A stretch of DNA of 64,000 bases from Amorphophallus konjac (taxonomy: Eukaryota; Streptophyta; Magnoliopsida; Alismatales; Araceae): NCBI GenBank assembly GCA_022559845.1, contig CM040124.1:65681491-65745490 (forward strand). Reading direction: 5' to 3'. Of this stretch, positions 8,961 to 19,001 are shown piece by piece (the stretch's first letter is position 1; the number at the start of each line of letters is the position of its first letter). The translations under genes and the position numbers were made by a program. Below the pieces are notes generated by a model, which ran no database searches, was not told where the DNA came from, and worked only from the letters and a program-made list of their open reading frames with translations.

Positions 8961-10288
8961 GAATCCGAACGTACCCAGGGAGGAAAACTAGAAGAGGCCC
9001 CTGGATCAAGGGAAGAGGGGGACATAGGCCGAGACCTAGAATGGTGAGGGTAGGAGAAGATGGTAGAAATATGGTCATGTGGCAGAAAGTACATCACCCA
9101 CGGATAGGAACTGAGCAAGAGAAATGATAAATGGACGGAAGGAGGAGGTGGAGTGAGCCCCCGAATGCACAACTGGCGGCCCCTGAACTTACGCCGCCAC
9201 CTTTTCTTGGCAGAAACTGTCTTGTAACGAACCCGTCTGGCACGGACTCGGACCTTCGGCCTTTTCAATCTAAAATACTTTCTCAAATAACGGGTCCACC
9301 TGGCAGATGGCCTAGCCCGGTCATGAATATGCAGTTTTATCGGGGTGGCTGCCCCAAGACACCCGGTGCTAACCATGGGCGAACATCCTTGAACAAGAAA
9401 CTCATTAGGATGAACACCAGAAAATCGTGGAGTCTTGTCCCTCGGCACTAGTAACATAAGAGTCGGCATCTCCATTCGGCAATCGGGCATGAAGCATAAC
9501 TCCCTTACCAGAAGAGCAGGACAAAACATAGGGAGAGTAATGTGCGGTATTGACGTGGCTGATTCACCAATAAACCGAGGGAGATTGCATAAAAAGTGCA
9601 GAATGCCCCTAGTCAATCTTGAAAATAAGACCAATTTCCCCTTGAACACGAAACTTAGCAGGCTCTTGGCGGCCATATAGGTTAGAACAACCTGAGCAGA
9701 GAATCCTGCTCGGCCAGTGAACTGTATAGCAATCGAGCGAGTAGAAATAACAGTATTGATAGTGAATCCTCCGGAGAGCAATGAGATTGCCACCGGCCTC
9801 GCTTGTGAAGAAACTAGCGCTAGTGCAAGGGAACTTTTCTTAGCAACCATCACCACAGGAAATGCAAGCTCATTATCCTCAAAATGGCCAGGGACTCGGA
9901 CTCGGATCGGCATGCGGAAAATGAACTCTTGAATCTTGTAGTGCAGAACCGACACTGAACTTTCCCTTGGCTCATGATCTCCTTGGGGAACAGACCCGAG
10001 GGGCACCAAAGATAACGAACACCCACTCCATGGGGTGGAAGTGGATGGAGAGATGATGGGAATATGCCCAGATGGCGTAGGTGAAGGCTCGGAAGGTGTA
10101 GGTGGGGGTAGAGGTAAAGGTAGAGGTGTAGCTTGCTCAGGTTCGGGCAAGGAAGGTAATGGTGGAGAAGGAGACAGCGGTGAAGACGGCAGTGGGGGTA
10201 GTAGAGATGGTGATAAGGGTGATGTGGGTAATGGAGGTAGCAAAGACGGGGGTGGAGAAAGTGGTGGCGAGGTAGAAGAGGTTGCAGG
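8882..10288 (-). CDS. Element A accessory reading frame, unrecognised
   Basis: A 453-codon open frame (10243-8882) that I do not recognise. It is in phase with the proline-rich gag segment upstream, separated only by one TGA at about 10289-10291, so the two probably formed one polyprotein. It begins with a proline/serine/leucine-rich stretch. About 230 residues of mixed composition follow (around HYKIQEFIFRMPIRVRVPGH to IKLHIHDRARPS). Next comes a strongly basic segment (residues about 295-345, rich in Arg and Lys, including RLKRPKVRVRARRVRYK), then a low-complexity tail that runs into the minisatellite. No protease, reverse transcriptase or integrase motif is visible. The basic segment could act in nucleic-acid binding or nuclear import, but that is inference. 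It is the longest undisturbed frame in the window. Confidence 0.5.
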   Translation of the reverse strand, partial: PATSSTSPPLSPPPSLLPPLPTSPLSPSLLPPLPSSPLSPSPPLPSLPEPEQATPLPLPLPPPTPSEPSPTPSGHIPIISPSTSTPWSGCSLSLVPLGSVPQGDHEPRESSVSVLHYKIQEFIFRMPIRVRVPGHFEDNELAFPVVMVAKKSSLALALVSSQARPVAISLLSGGFTINTVISTRSIAIQFTGRAGFSAQVVLTYMAAKSLLSFVFKGKLVLFSRLTRGILHFLCNLPRFIGESATSIPHITLPMFCPALLVRELCFMPDCRMEMPTLMLLVPRDKTPRFSGVHPNEFLVQGCSPMVSTGCLGAATPIKLHIHDRARPSARWTRYLRKYFRLKRPKVRVRARRVRYKTVSAKKRWRRKFRGRQLCIRGLTPPPPSVHLSFLLLSSYPWVMYFLPHDHISTIFSYPHHSRSRPMSPSSLDPGASSSFPPWVRSDSTSHPFTPTLLGGPHARSSTLSGGFF

Positions 10289-11083
10289 TCATGGTGCCCA
10301 TCTCCGACGTGTCGGTACAACACGTCGAGCGGCATTGGGAGTAAGAGCGGTGGTGGAAATGGAGGGGGAAGGAGAAGAAGTTGTGCTAGCCTGAGTAGAG
10401 GCTTGGGTTTCTAGGAGTGGAGACGGGGTAAGAGATGGTGAAGGTGAGGGGGTAGGTGATGGAATGGGTAACGGAGCAGGCACTTCATTAATTAAAGAAC
10501 CATGGGGGTGCCCCTGGCCTTGAAGTGATGGAGATGGCTGCCTGGGTGGCGCATGCTGCTGCTGCTGCTTGCTGTGGAGATCCAAAAAAAATTTATGCAT
10601 ATCCGCCCAACCGATCCTCTTATCATTCTCCAGACCATAAACAAATTCACAGAACTCGGGGCAATTCTCAATCAAATGCCCCTGTTGACGATGAAAATCA
10701 CAAAAATGGAGCAAATTTTCGACCGCGGATTGGCAAGGCATAATCGGAGGAAGTTGCAATGCGCGAGTGGCCATCAAAGCCCTGAATATGTCAGTAAAGG
10801 ATTCCGACAATGGAGGGTGAGGAGCCCACTTCGGGCAAGGCGGATGCCGAGGGATATGAGAAGATGATGGGGATTGTAGTGGGGGTTGTGTAGGCAACGA
10901 TAATTGCGTAGGTAGAGGCGCGGGGCTAGTGAGTAGATTTGGAGGAGGCATCTGTGGAGCAGGATGAGGGGGTATATAAATGGCATCCACTTGCTCGGGG
11001 TGTGGTGTTTCCTTGATCGAAGGGGAAGGTGCATGGGGATATGAAGAGGCAGAAGGTTGACTCGTGGAGGGTTGGAGGTACAT
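10289..11083 (-). pseudogene. Element A gag, proline-rich and knuckle-like region
   Basis: The 264-codon frame starts with a proline/serine-rich stretch (about 90 residues). A segment with FTDIFRALMATRAL and a knuckle-like motif CDFHRQQGHLIENC (Cys-x2-His...Gly-His-x4-Cys) at about residues 147-160 follows, resembling the short zinc-binding motif of plant Ty3 gag and pol proteins. A low-complexity Gln/Pro/Ser tail ends at a TGA where CGA is plausible. The gag core upstream lies in another frame, so one frameshift falls between about 11083 and 11254. The role would be nucleocapsid-like RNA packaging. Confidence 0.65.
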
Positions 11084-11253
11084 GGGTATGTGGGAGGAGA
11101 AGGCCGACTCATGGAGGGATATGAGGTGGAGGGCTAACTCATGGGGGATGATGGATAGGAGGCGTACGTGGGCGTAGTAGGTGAAGGATACTCGGGGTCA
11201 AGGGAACTTAGGAGTTGTTGGCGAATGAAGCGGGCTCGGTTACACAATTGCTG

Positions 11254-12162
11254 TCAGGAAGTGATATCGTTGAGGGCTAAGACAAAGCGGTACTCAGGCG
11301 TTGAATTAGAAATGATCATTTTGATTTGCTCTCCCTCCGGAATATGCCCCAGGACTTGAGCGGCCAGGTTACGCCAGCGATCGGCAAAAGTCAAGAATTC
11401 TTCTTCATGCTTCATCTTCTCATGGGCCAAATCCACTATGGAATACTTGGGCCCAACCTGGTCTTGAAATTGCTGAAGGAATTTCTCTTGTATAGCTTGA
11501 AAATTCACCACTTGTTCTTACGACAATGTAAAGAACCAATCCCGAGCCGGGCCCTCTAAGGATAGACCAAACAAATAGGCCATCAAGTGTTGGTCATGCT
11601 AAAAGTCGGCCGACTCATAGATAAACTCCTTCAAGTGCACATAGGGGTCACCTACTCCACCATAGCGGCGATATGCAAGAATCTGTGAACGCGGTGGAAG
11701 TTGAAGACCCTGGAATGCGAAAGGGACATTCAAAGAAGTTTGAGGATTCATTCGACGTTGTAGTTCATCAAGCGGGCATTGAGCTTGGGCACTCATCTCC
11801 TCACTGGGCAGAGATCGGGAAGGATGCGGGCCAGCTTGAGCAAGGGAATGTGAATTTGGACCAGGGTTATGGTATTGGACCGAATAAGGGGACCCAGCCT
11901 GAGAAGAAGAGAGGCCCATTCCGGGAATGGAAGGATGCGTGGGCTTGGACTGATCACAAGAATAAGGGCCCATCGGGCTAGCAGCAACATAGGCAGAAGT
12001 GGAGGGCCTGTTAAGAGAAGCGGGTCCACTGAAGAAAGGGGGCCTATTAGGAGAATAAAGCCTGCCAGGGGAATGAGGTGATGGGCCGACATGGGAAGAG
12101 GAGTCCACGTGAGAATGGGAAGGCAAATAGGAATGGTACAGAGGGTTGATGCGATGCTCCAT
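11254..12162 (-). pseudogene. Element A gag core (Retrotrans_gag-like), two in-frame stops
   Basis: Structural capsid precursor that would assemble the cytoplasmic particle. Starting at the Met complementary to 12160-12162, the first 140 residues are Pro/Ser-rich, then comes the capsid-like segment with DPYVHLKEF, ARDWFFTL, FLQQF, EEEFLTFADRWRNLA and ISNSTPEYRFVLALND. This order is typical of Ty3/gypsy gag, closest in style to Tat/Ogre proteins. Two stops interrupt one frame, a TAG after YESADF and a TAA after FFTLS, both between 11512 and 11600. The surrounding residues stay in phase. After ALNDITS the frame ends and continuity shifts to another frame. Confidence 0.75.
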
Positions 12163-13395
12163 GGAAGAGAAATGGAGACCTTTTACAATGAGAATAAGGG
12201 GAATACAATGAAGAAAACAGGCCTAGGACAATGTGACCAGACAATGGATACACAGAATGGACTAGCCTAAATGGGCTTACCATAAAATCTATATGGATGT
12301 TGGTGGATGCGACACGAAATAACACAAATGGGCTTGGACAGGCCCAAACAAACAATATGGGTGTGAGAGAGTTCAACCAAGATCAGACATGTTGATATGA
12401 TCGTTAATTTTTATTTTGCCATGGTTTCGGTTGACCTTTTAATGATTTGATTTAGGATCAATTCCCTCAAGGTAGGAAACCTATAGGGAATAAAGTCCAA
12501 ACCTTTGGTTAATCTATGGTTAACTCTCTCACGACGTATGCAACATGCAAAGCCACGGGGTGGAAGGTACAACCGGTCGGCGTCCGTGTGGGAATCCACG
12601 GCTCACGGGGACTTACGGAGGTCCTGGGTAAGGTCACCTAGTCGGCTCCAAGGAATATGGAGACGAGAGGTTCCCCTACCTAGGTAGGAATGCAACTATA
12701 AATGATAAAGATGCATGAACCTATGCGCACCGGAGTGCATGCAATAGCTAACCTAAATCTAACAATCAATGATCAACAAAGATAAGAAATACGACAATAC
12801 TCATGCAAAATTGAATGACAAACAGGGGAGATCAAAACAGCACAAAATGAATATGAGATGATATGCAATAATCCTTAAATATATAACGTCGGGTGCACTG
12901 TAGCATATAAACACGGTCTGATGTAGACCGCTTAGGGAGATGAACGGCCTGGAAAAGGCCACGCAATGATAGGGAGCAGTAAACGACTAGAACAAAACAC
13001 CTGACTGAAATGAATATTCTCATCGCATGCCTGAGTAGACTGGACGATCTATCGATTGACCGTGCAACATGTAAAACGGCCCTAAACTGACCGTGGAATA
13101 TCAGTAAAACCACAAGTGTAAAGGTAGAAGCGTACCTGAGCCAACAGAAGTGGATAGTCTCTTGTAAGACCGTGGAGGAAGATGGACGGTCTACAGAGGA
13201 CCGCTGAAGCTGGAACTGGAAAAGAATGGTGTATCGTCCGACCGTGGAGATGACAGAACGGCTCTACTAGAACCGTGTACATGTCCAAGAACAGCAACCT
13301 TAGGTGGACGAACAACAACCTTAAACAACTCAAACGAGAGTCGTAACCTAGCACAAAAGTAGATCAGCACAACACTAGCACGATGGGCACTACTT
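12163..13395 (-). other. Element A 5' leader
   Basis: Untranslated region between the primer binding site and gag. The part next to gag (12163-12700) has no clear signal. The distal part (about 12890-13280) carries more of the LTR words, for example CACGGTCTGATGTAGACCG, GACGGTCTACAGAGGACCG and GAACGGCTCTACTAGAACCG, so the word array is not confined to the LTR. No gene is seen. Confidence 0.55.
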
Positions 13396-13413
13396 GTCCC
13401 ACCGTGATCGCCA
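13396..13413 (-). other. Primer binding site of element A
   Basis: Read on the minus strand, TGGCGATCACGGTGGGAC lies ten bases inside the 5' LTR end. The TGG start pairs with the CCA tail of a tRNA; I cannot assign the tRNA with confidence, although an arginine tRNA is reported for Ogre-type elements. Confidence 0.65.
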
Positions 13414-13423
13414 AAAAATGGGA

Positions 13424-15689
13424 TGTTGACATATTTTTCCTACCTTTTTTCATTTCCTTACCTTCCCTTTTCTAAATGTATCAAAGTGTAAAAATAAGCC
13501 AAACAAAGGAAAGAAAGAAAGGAAAGGGTGGAGGAGTGTGTGTGATCGTGATCGCCACCAAGACACGAAGTACCGAGGAGTACGACGTACCTTGGAAAGG
13601 GAGAAAGCACTCGCCCAAAGAAAGCAGCGCTACAGAAGTACGCGGTCCTGGACGAATCGCCTATGGAATGGCATGGTCCCTCGACAGACCGCTCACAGCA
13701 CTGGGAAGGATGCGGGACAAAGACAGATCTGGCGGCAGAACGGCTAGAAGGCAACCGCTCAGAGGATATGGACGGCTTGAATAGAACTGCTCTGATCTGC
13801 AAACGGACGGATGAAGACTGCCCAGAACGCCAGACTCCTAAGTTTTGGGATTTGATCCTCCACCCCTTCCAGTCGGCCAGAGGGGATGGGCCTCGTGCTA
13901 CGATGATGCTGACCTACAAAACAAAGTGTAGAACATAAAAATAAAACCCAAATTAGCTCTAAGAAGTGTAGCAACTATAGAACGAAGTGGAAAATAAACA
14001 TAACGACATGAAAGGGGCGATACCTGGGAGGTTTTTAAACCCCTAAAGGGCGCCAAAACTAAGTAGGAGGGGTGTGAAATGCTATGAAGCAGTGAAAAAC
14101 GTGGGAAGAAGATGATGAAAAGAGCATGCAATGGAGAAAGAAAGCACTAAAAGCCTATGACTCAAAACAACGAATACTCCCTGAAAACCAGAGGCTTAAA
14201 GGACGTAGAAAGTCTCCCTCCCTGGCTACAGTTCGATCGTAAATCCGGCAGAGCTTCGCCGTCGACGTTGGATCTCCCTCTCTTTCAAGCTTGGACTAAG
14301 GGTGATATTTCTAAACCCTTGAAAGTCCAATCTCGAAATTGGGTTTTCCAATGGATATTAATCCGAGATGATAAAATAAAAACCGTAGATAATACCTTTA
14401 TCTTCCACCCAAATCAAACGACACCCCATTTGGTTGAGAAACCGCAGAGAAAATGGTGGAGGAAGGTGGAGAATTAACCACGGATGGAGAGAGAAAATTC
14501 ATTCAATCCACAAGTTTCGGCCTATTACACGGTCGCTCGATAGACCGCCCAGTCCATAAAATGGTCCATTGCTAGGCCGTCTAATGCTGTCGGTGATAAA
14601 TAAAATAAAATGAGAAATTATCCACTTATCCACTGAACTGACCGGTCATCACAACGTTGGACTCTTGAGGATAAAAATGGTCTACTGCTAGACCACTCAG
14701 AAGTGGCACGGTCCAATGCTTGGCCGTTTAAACATGTCGGTGATAAATCAAGAAAAAAAAGGATAAATAGATAATTATCTGAAAAACCAACGAGCTCAGG
14801 ACTCTGGGATTTGGACGGTCTAAAGATAGGCCGTTTAATGGAAGTAAACGGCTTATTTAAGACCGTTCAAAGGCATGTCGGTGGAAATTTAGAAAATCAA
14901 ATGAATATCCAATAAATCATGTAAACGGTTCCCATCAGGCCGCACAATAACTGAACGGCCCATAAATAGATCGTCCTCATTAAGGAGAGACGCTAGTTAA
15001 GTCACTGTTATGATAAACACGGTCCTTCACTAGACCGTCCCACTCAAGATAAGACATTGTTATGATAAACGCGGTCCTTCACTGGGCCGTCTGACTCAAG
15101 ATGAGACGCTAGTTAAGACGCTAGCCTTTCCTGCCTTTAAACGGTCCTTTAACAGGCCGTTCAATTAGTAGCGGTTCACTTGGGACCGTTTAATGAAAAT
15201 AAGGTCGGTGCATGAAAACTCAAGTCAGTGTAGGTTCAGAGCAAGGTCGGTGCAGGCGAAAGCCAGGTCGGTGCAGGTTCAGTAGACAGTTCCAACCAGA
15301 CCGCTTAAAGACTAAACGGTCAATCGATAGGCCATTTTTAAGCAAAAGCAGGTCGGTGCAAAGACAACTCAGGTCGACGCTAGTTTCATAGGCACGGTCC
15401 TCAAAGGACCGTGTACTTAATTGAGCGGTCGATCGAAAGGCCGCGTAAAGGTTGGACATTTAAAATCAATAAAATGGGATAAATGAACCCATTCAACCCA
15501 AAGATCAATCGAAATCAAGACCCATTAAGCCTGTATTTGAGCACAAACCGAGCCAAGGAGGAAGGTACCCATAGAATAAGCCCAAAGGCGCGCCTGAAAA
15601 TGGCCCATTGAGTAATGGATAACTCGAGGCATCAACAAATGGTGATAAGAGGAATGACCCAACTCATAGGTAAAAAACGGGTGTCAACA
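13424..15689 (-). repeat. Element A right (5') LTR
   Basis: 2266 bp, collinear with 3357-5632, ending TGTCAACA and so forming the TGTTGACA/TGTCAACA inverted termini. It drives transcription on the minus strand. The main length difference from the left copy is the shortened 64-bp repeat unit near 15050. Small substitutions are scattered throughout, indicating an old insertion. Confidence 0.92.
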
Positions 15690-15694
15690 CTTCC
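15690..15694. repeat. Target site duplication of element A, right copy (CTTCC)
   Basis: CTTCC follows the right LTR terminus TGTCAACA and matches 3352-3356. Confidence 0.93.
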
Positions 15695-16811
15695 CAGCTT
15701 GAAAATTTGAAAAACCGTTAGAATCCTTTCCCAGCTTAGTTGGACTAATTTGAATCTCAGATTTTGTGGCAACACTCGCCGCCGGCTGACCGTTGACCGC
15801 CACTTTGCCCTCAGATGAACCATCCTGCAGGGCTGCGAACTGATTTGAGACAGTGACTTGTGGTTGCTCAAGAACAGAGTATTGGTTTTCTTGATTCTGA
15901 ACTGCTGAATGACTAACTTGCGGTGGCTGAGTCCTTGGCTCCATGCCCAACTTAATGCATTGCTCGTTCTGATGACCAAAGGATTTGCATGAAGAGCAGA
16001 CCTTTGGCTTCCAGGAATAATTAATAATGATCTTCTGGCTGTGACCAGCTAGTGCCTGGAGAAGGACTTCATCAGGCAGTTCTCCATCCGTAGATATGAG
16101 AACACACGCCCTTGTAAATGAAAGCCTTTGCCTAGTAGCTGTAAGTTTGTCCAGATTGAGTGGCTGTCCTATCACACTACATATTTTGCTAAAGAATTTA
16201 TTAGTCCACAAATGAAGAGGAACTCCATGAAATGAGACCCACTATGGAATAGTCTTTGAACTATCCAACTCGAACCTCACGTCTGGGCTCCATTTACGCA
16301 GAATAAGTGGATGGACCCTGATAGTCCAGAAACCTTCCAGCACCCGCTGAAGATCCTCTTCAAGATCAAAATTGCAAAGAAAGAACCCATTCTCAAGGAT
16401 GTGTAGTTGGAACCCATGAGGACTCCAACGATTCATAATGAAAGAGTGCAGTGGGAGGAAAGAAGTTTTAAGGCCTACCGCATAGCCTACCAGAGCATGA
16501 GTCCATAGATCTCGAAGTTCATCAGAGTCACCTTCATCTAAGAATACAATAGGCTGAGAATCGACCTTAGCTGGAGCCACAAATTCTAGCTTAAGGTCTG
16601 GAGAAGAAGCAAGAGCTTTGAAGAACGAAGCCCACGTCTGAGGTTGTTGCATGACCCGAACAGAGGAACGCGAGCGGGATCTTGATCTTCTTTGAGAAGT
16701 GGAACGACCTCTACGATGCACTTCCCTCTTGTCCAAGGAAGAAGAATGCCTCGGAGGATCAGCAAGAGGGATGGAGGGAGGAACACCAGTTCCAGCGAAG
16801 GGAGGAGTCAC
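15690..16811 (-). pseudogene. LINE ORF1 (DUF4283-like plus zinc knuckle)
   Basis: RNA-binding protein that packages LINE RNA. An N-terminal Ser/Arg-rich stretch (RSTSQRRSRSRSRSSVR) is followed by a DUF4283-type domain, recognisable from NGFFLCNFDLEEDLQRVLEG, WTIRVHPLILRKWSPD and, after one TAG at about 16239-16241, VSFHGVPLHLWT. A CX2CX4HX4C knuckle (CSSCKSFGHQNEQC) lies about 60 residues further on, then a Gln/Pro-rich region ending at element A. Both halves of the ORF are in the same frame. The annotated start is a GTG; no ATG is in frame upstream before a TAG, so the native start may have been lost by mutation. The C-terminal end of the ORF is at 3154-3351. Confidence 0.88.
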
Positions 16812-16851
16812 TGGCCTATCGCCAGAGCTTCTCTCTCCTGAAGCCTAACAA

Positions 16852-17575
16852 ATTAAAGATGACATGATCAATATCAAGCTCACTATTCAACATTTCTATG
16901 AATATATGAGTGATGTGGTTGAGGATATGGAGAAGAAAACTCTTGACTCTCACGGGTAAATTGAAGACAAGTTGATCGAGGTCAAGAGTGATTTGATCGA
17001 GAGTTTACAAACTCATCATGAAGACATTATGCTCATGAAGAATCAACTCCTTTCTACTTCCGGTGGCTAGCAGACACCCATGCAACAACTTCAGGCTGGA
17101 CCGAAACCTTTAGAAGCATGCTTAGCTAAATTAAAGCTCCACTTTGAAGAAGTGCTTCAGAACCAAGACGCAGAGATTCATGAAGTTAAAACTATGGTCT
17201 ATACGAATCAGAACCTCCTAATCATGATGTTGGCTCAACTGCAAAGCTTAGCATTGAAATTCTTCACACAACTCCCTCAAGTCGCAGCACCAACAGGACC
17301 GTCACCCCCAATTCCATCACCAACATTTTCACCTTCTCCTTCACCTCCTACTTCGATATCAAGTGCACCATAGTGCCATCTCCTCCTATTCCATCTTCTC
17401 CTCCTACTTCAATGCCTATTCAGTGGAAAGTTGTACCTCATACTCCATCTACATCACTCCCCTGTACAGATATGGTTCTTTATACTACACCAAAACCCTC
17501 TGTTCCTTCTATTGAACCCTCTCTTCCTTCTACCTCTCAGAGAAAGTGTTGAGTTTCTTCTATCTATCGGAAAAG
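16852..17575 (+). pseudogene. Decayed coiled-coil and proline-rich coding remnant
   Basis: I do not recognise this protein. A plus-strand frame reads MINIKLTIQHFYEYMSDVVE, then passes one stop into EDKLIEVKSDLIESLQTHHE and, after another stop, into the open frame 17080-17373. That frame contains KLKLHFEEVLQNQDAEIHEV and ends in a proline/serine-rich tract. A second proline-rich tract in another frame runs to about 17552. The first part has the heptad-like character of a coiled coil. It could be a gag-like or accessory protein of an unrecognised element, or a captured host fragment. It starts exactly where the LINE ends and precedes the TAGGCG word array. Confidence 0.4.
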
Positions 17576-17849
17576 CCAACCCATTTGATCGTTGGCCTCT
17601 TTTGAACTATGTTCCTCTTCTTCTTGAGGATGACCAATGTTATCCTCTATTTCAAACTTAATTTCTCCAGCACGGGGAATACAATGTTGATCCAAAGATT
17701 ATATCTGTCAGTCTTGGTAATAACAATATTACTAATGAACAAAAAGATCAGAAATGGCTGATAAATGAAATACTTAAAAAATAAGAAAAGAAAAACAAAT
17801 GTAGTAGAGATACTTCAAGAAATCAGCCAAGTATAAAATAGTTTCACAT

Positions 17850-18370
17850 AGGTGCAGTAACTCTCCTAGGCACTAAAAGCAGAAAGCCGTAATTCTCTTA
17901 AGTGCTAAAAAGAAGAAAACTCATAGGCACAAAAAGGAACTCTAACATTATAGGTGCAAAAATAATCCGCCCATCTAATTACCTTAGGCGCAAATAGAAC
18001 ATAGGCGATATAAAAAGAAGAAAAGTAACTTAGGCGCTATAATTTCACTTAGGCATTACTTCGCCTATCTGCATCACCTATCTTAGTCACATAGGTACTT
18101 CTTCGCGTATCCTCTCGTTTATCACTTAGGCGATGCCTAACCTACATAGGTGCAAGATCGCCTATCCTGCTAAATTACCTATCTTTTCGTAAACTCTCGA
18201 CATAGGCGTTACTTCACCTATCTCACTAGCTTAGGCGAAAGTCAATAAACTATCTTAGTCTTTAGGTGACAAAATCACTCCGCCTATCTTTTCACTTTGC
18301 CTATCCTGAAAGGTTCACCTATCTTGAAAGAAAGGTTTGCCTATCATAAAATTGTTGATGCCTAAAATAT
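17850..18370. repeat. Array of TAGGCG / CGCCTA palindrome-like words
   Basis: About 520 bp densely filled with the words TAGGCG, TAGGTG, CGCCTATC and CACCTATC, spaced roughly 8-25 bp apart in both orientations, for example CATAGGCGTTACTTCACCTA and CTTAGGCGAAAG. The intervening sequence is not repeated, so this is not a conventional tandem repeat. No gene is present. Confidence 0.75.
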
Positions 18371-18622
18371 GGTGTCGTGAACAAGGAGTGTTGCCAACCT
18401 AAACGAGGGTAAAATCAAAAGAAAACCACCTAAAATTATGACAAAAGTGTTTTTCAAAGCCCCAATCAAGTGGGATCAAGTCAGACGATCCCCAATGACT
18501 TGAAGACATTATGGTCCAGTGGCTGAAGTTGTCTAAAAGGCCTGATGCAACACTAATTTGTTTAAAAGGAGTGAGATGACGTAAGTGCAAAGTTGTGCCA
18601 GATCATTTCAATAGTCGAAGAA

Positions 18623-19001
18623 AACACCCCGAGGGTGGCTATGGAGGCACTTGTTGCCCCCTGTCTAAGCAGAGGCAAGCTAACAGGCCCAGACCACTTA
18701 GTCGCAAATCAGCCTAGTGACTGGAGCAGCTCGAAGGTCATGACACGACACCAACGCTATTTAGTGATACGACGTCAGTTCGATGACGCCGAATCAATGC
18801 AAAGCTAAAGAATATACTCCAAAGGTGGCAGCCAACATACTGGCTAGCGTTACCAAGGTGAAGTCAAGCTGGGCGGGCTTCGAAGCTTCAACGGCAGCCC
18901 AATCCAGCGACTGGAGTCACCTAAAGGCCATGCTACGATGCTCAAAATAGTGATCCGACATAAAACCGACAAATGCTTGGATAATTTAAAATTGAAGAAG
19001 C
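18623..19001. repeat. About 190-bp repeat units, left part of an interrupted array
   Basis: Two imperfect units, at about 18623-18814 and 18815-19001. Both start with a GAGGGTGGC or CCAAAGGTGGC block and later share (C/G)GACTGGAG followed by AAGGYCATG and TAGTGAT(A/C)CGAC. A third related unit begins at 29946 on the far side of element G, in the same phase. These probably are subrepeats in the U3 region of an LTR-like sequence. Confidence 0.65.

Larger units (their letters stand above)
3357..15689 (-). mobile_element. Element A: Tat/Ogre-like Ty3/gypsy LTR retrotransposon without pol
   Basis: A 12.3 kb element inserted in LINE ORF1 and flanked by a perfect CTTCC duplication. Both LTRs (3357-5632 and 13424-15689) are present. 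Coding runs on the minus strand, so the right LTR is the 5' one, with the primer binding site next to it and the polypurine tract next to the left LTR. The interior (5633-13423) carries a gag with a Retrotrans_gag-like core, a proline-rich region with a knuckle-like CDFH...GH...C motif, and a long unrecognised frame. No protease, reverse transcriptase, RNase H or integrase motif is visible. LTR termini, polypurine tract and gag style suggest the Tat/Ogre/Retand group; by content it fits a gag-bearing non-autonomous element. Confidence 0.88.
15690..16850 (-). mobile_element. LINE, 5' segment (ORF1)
   Basis: The upstream half of the LINE split by element A. It contains most of ORF1. The LINE 5' edge is placed near 16850, where minus-strand ORF1-like sequence ends and a plus-strand coding remnant begins; no terminal repeat marks it. 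Confidence 0.82.

Noticed and set aside
10035..10394. Gly-rich plus-strand frame opposite the gag/accessory region
   Set aside because: It is the antisense translation of a proline/serine-rich coding stretch.
17850..18370. Possible CRISPR-like array
   Set aside because: The words are 6-8 bases, irregularly spaced and in both orientations, and the genome is a plant's; spacing and repeat length do not fit CRISPR.
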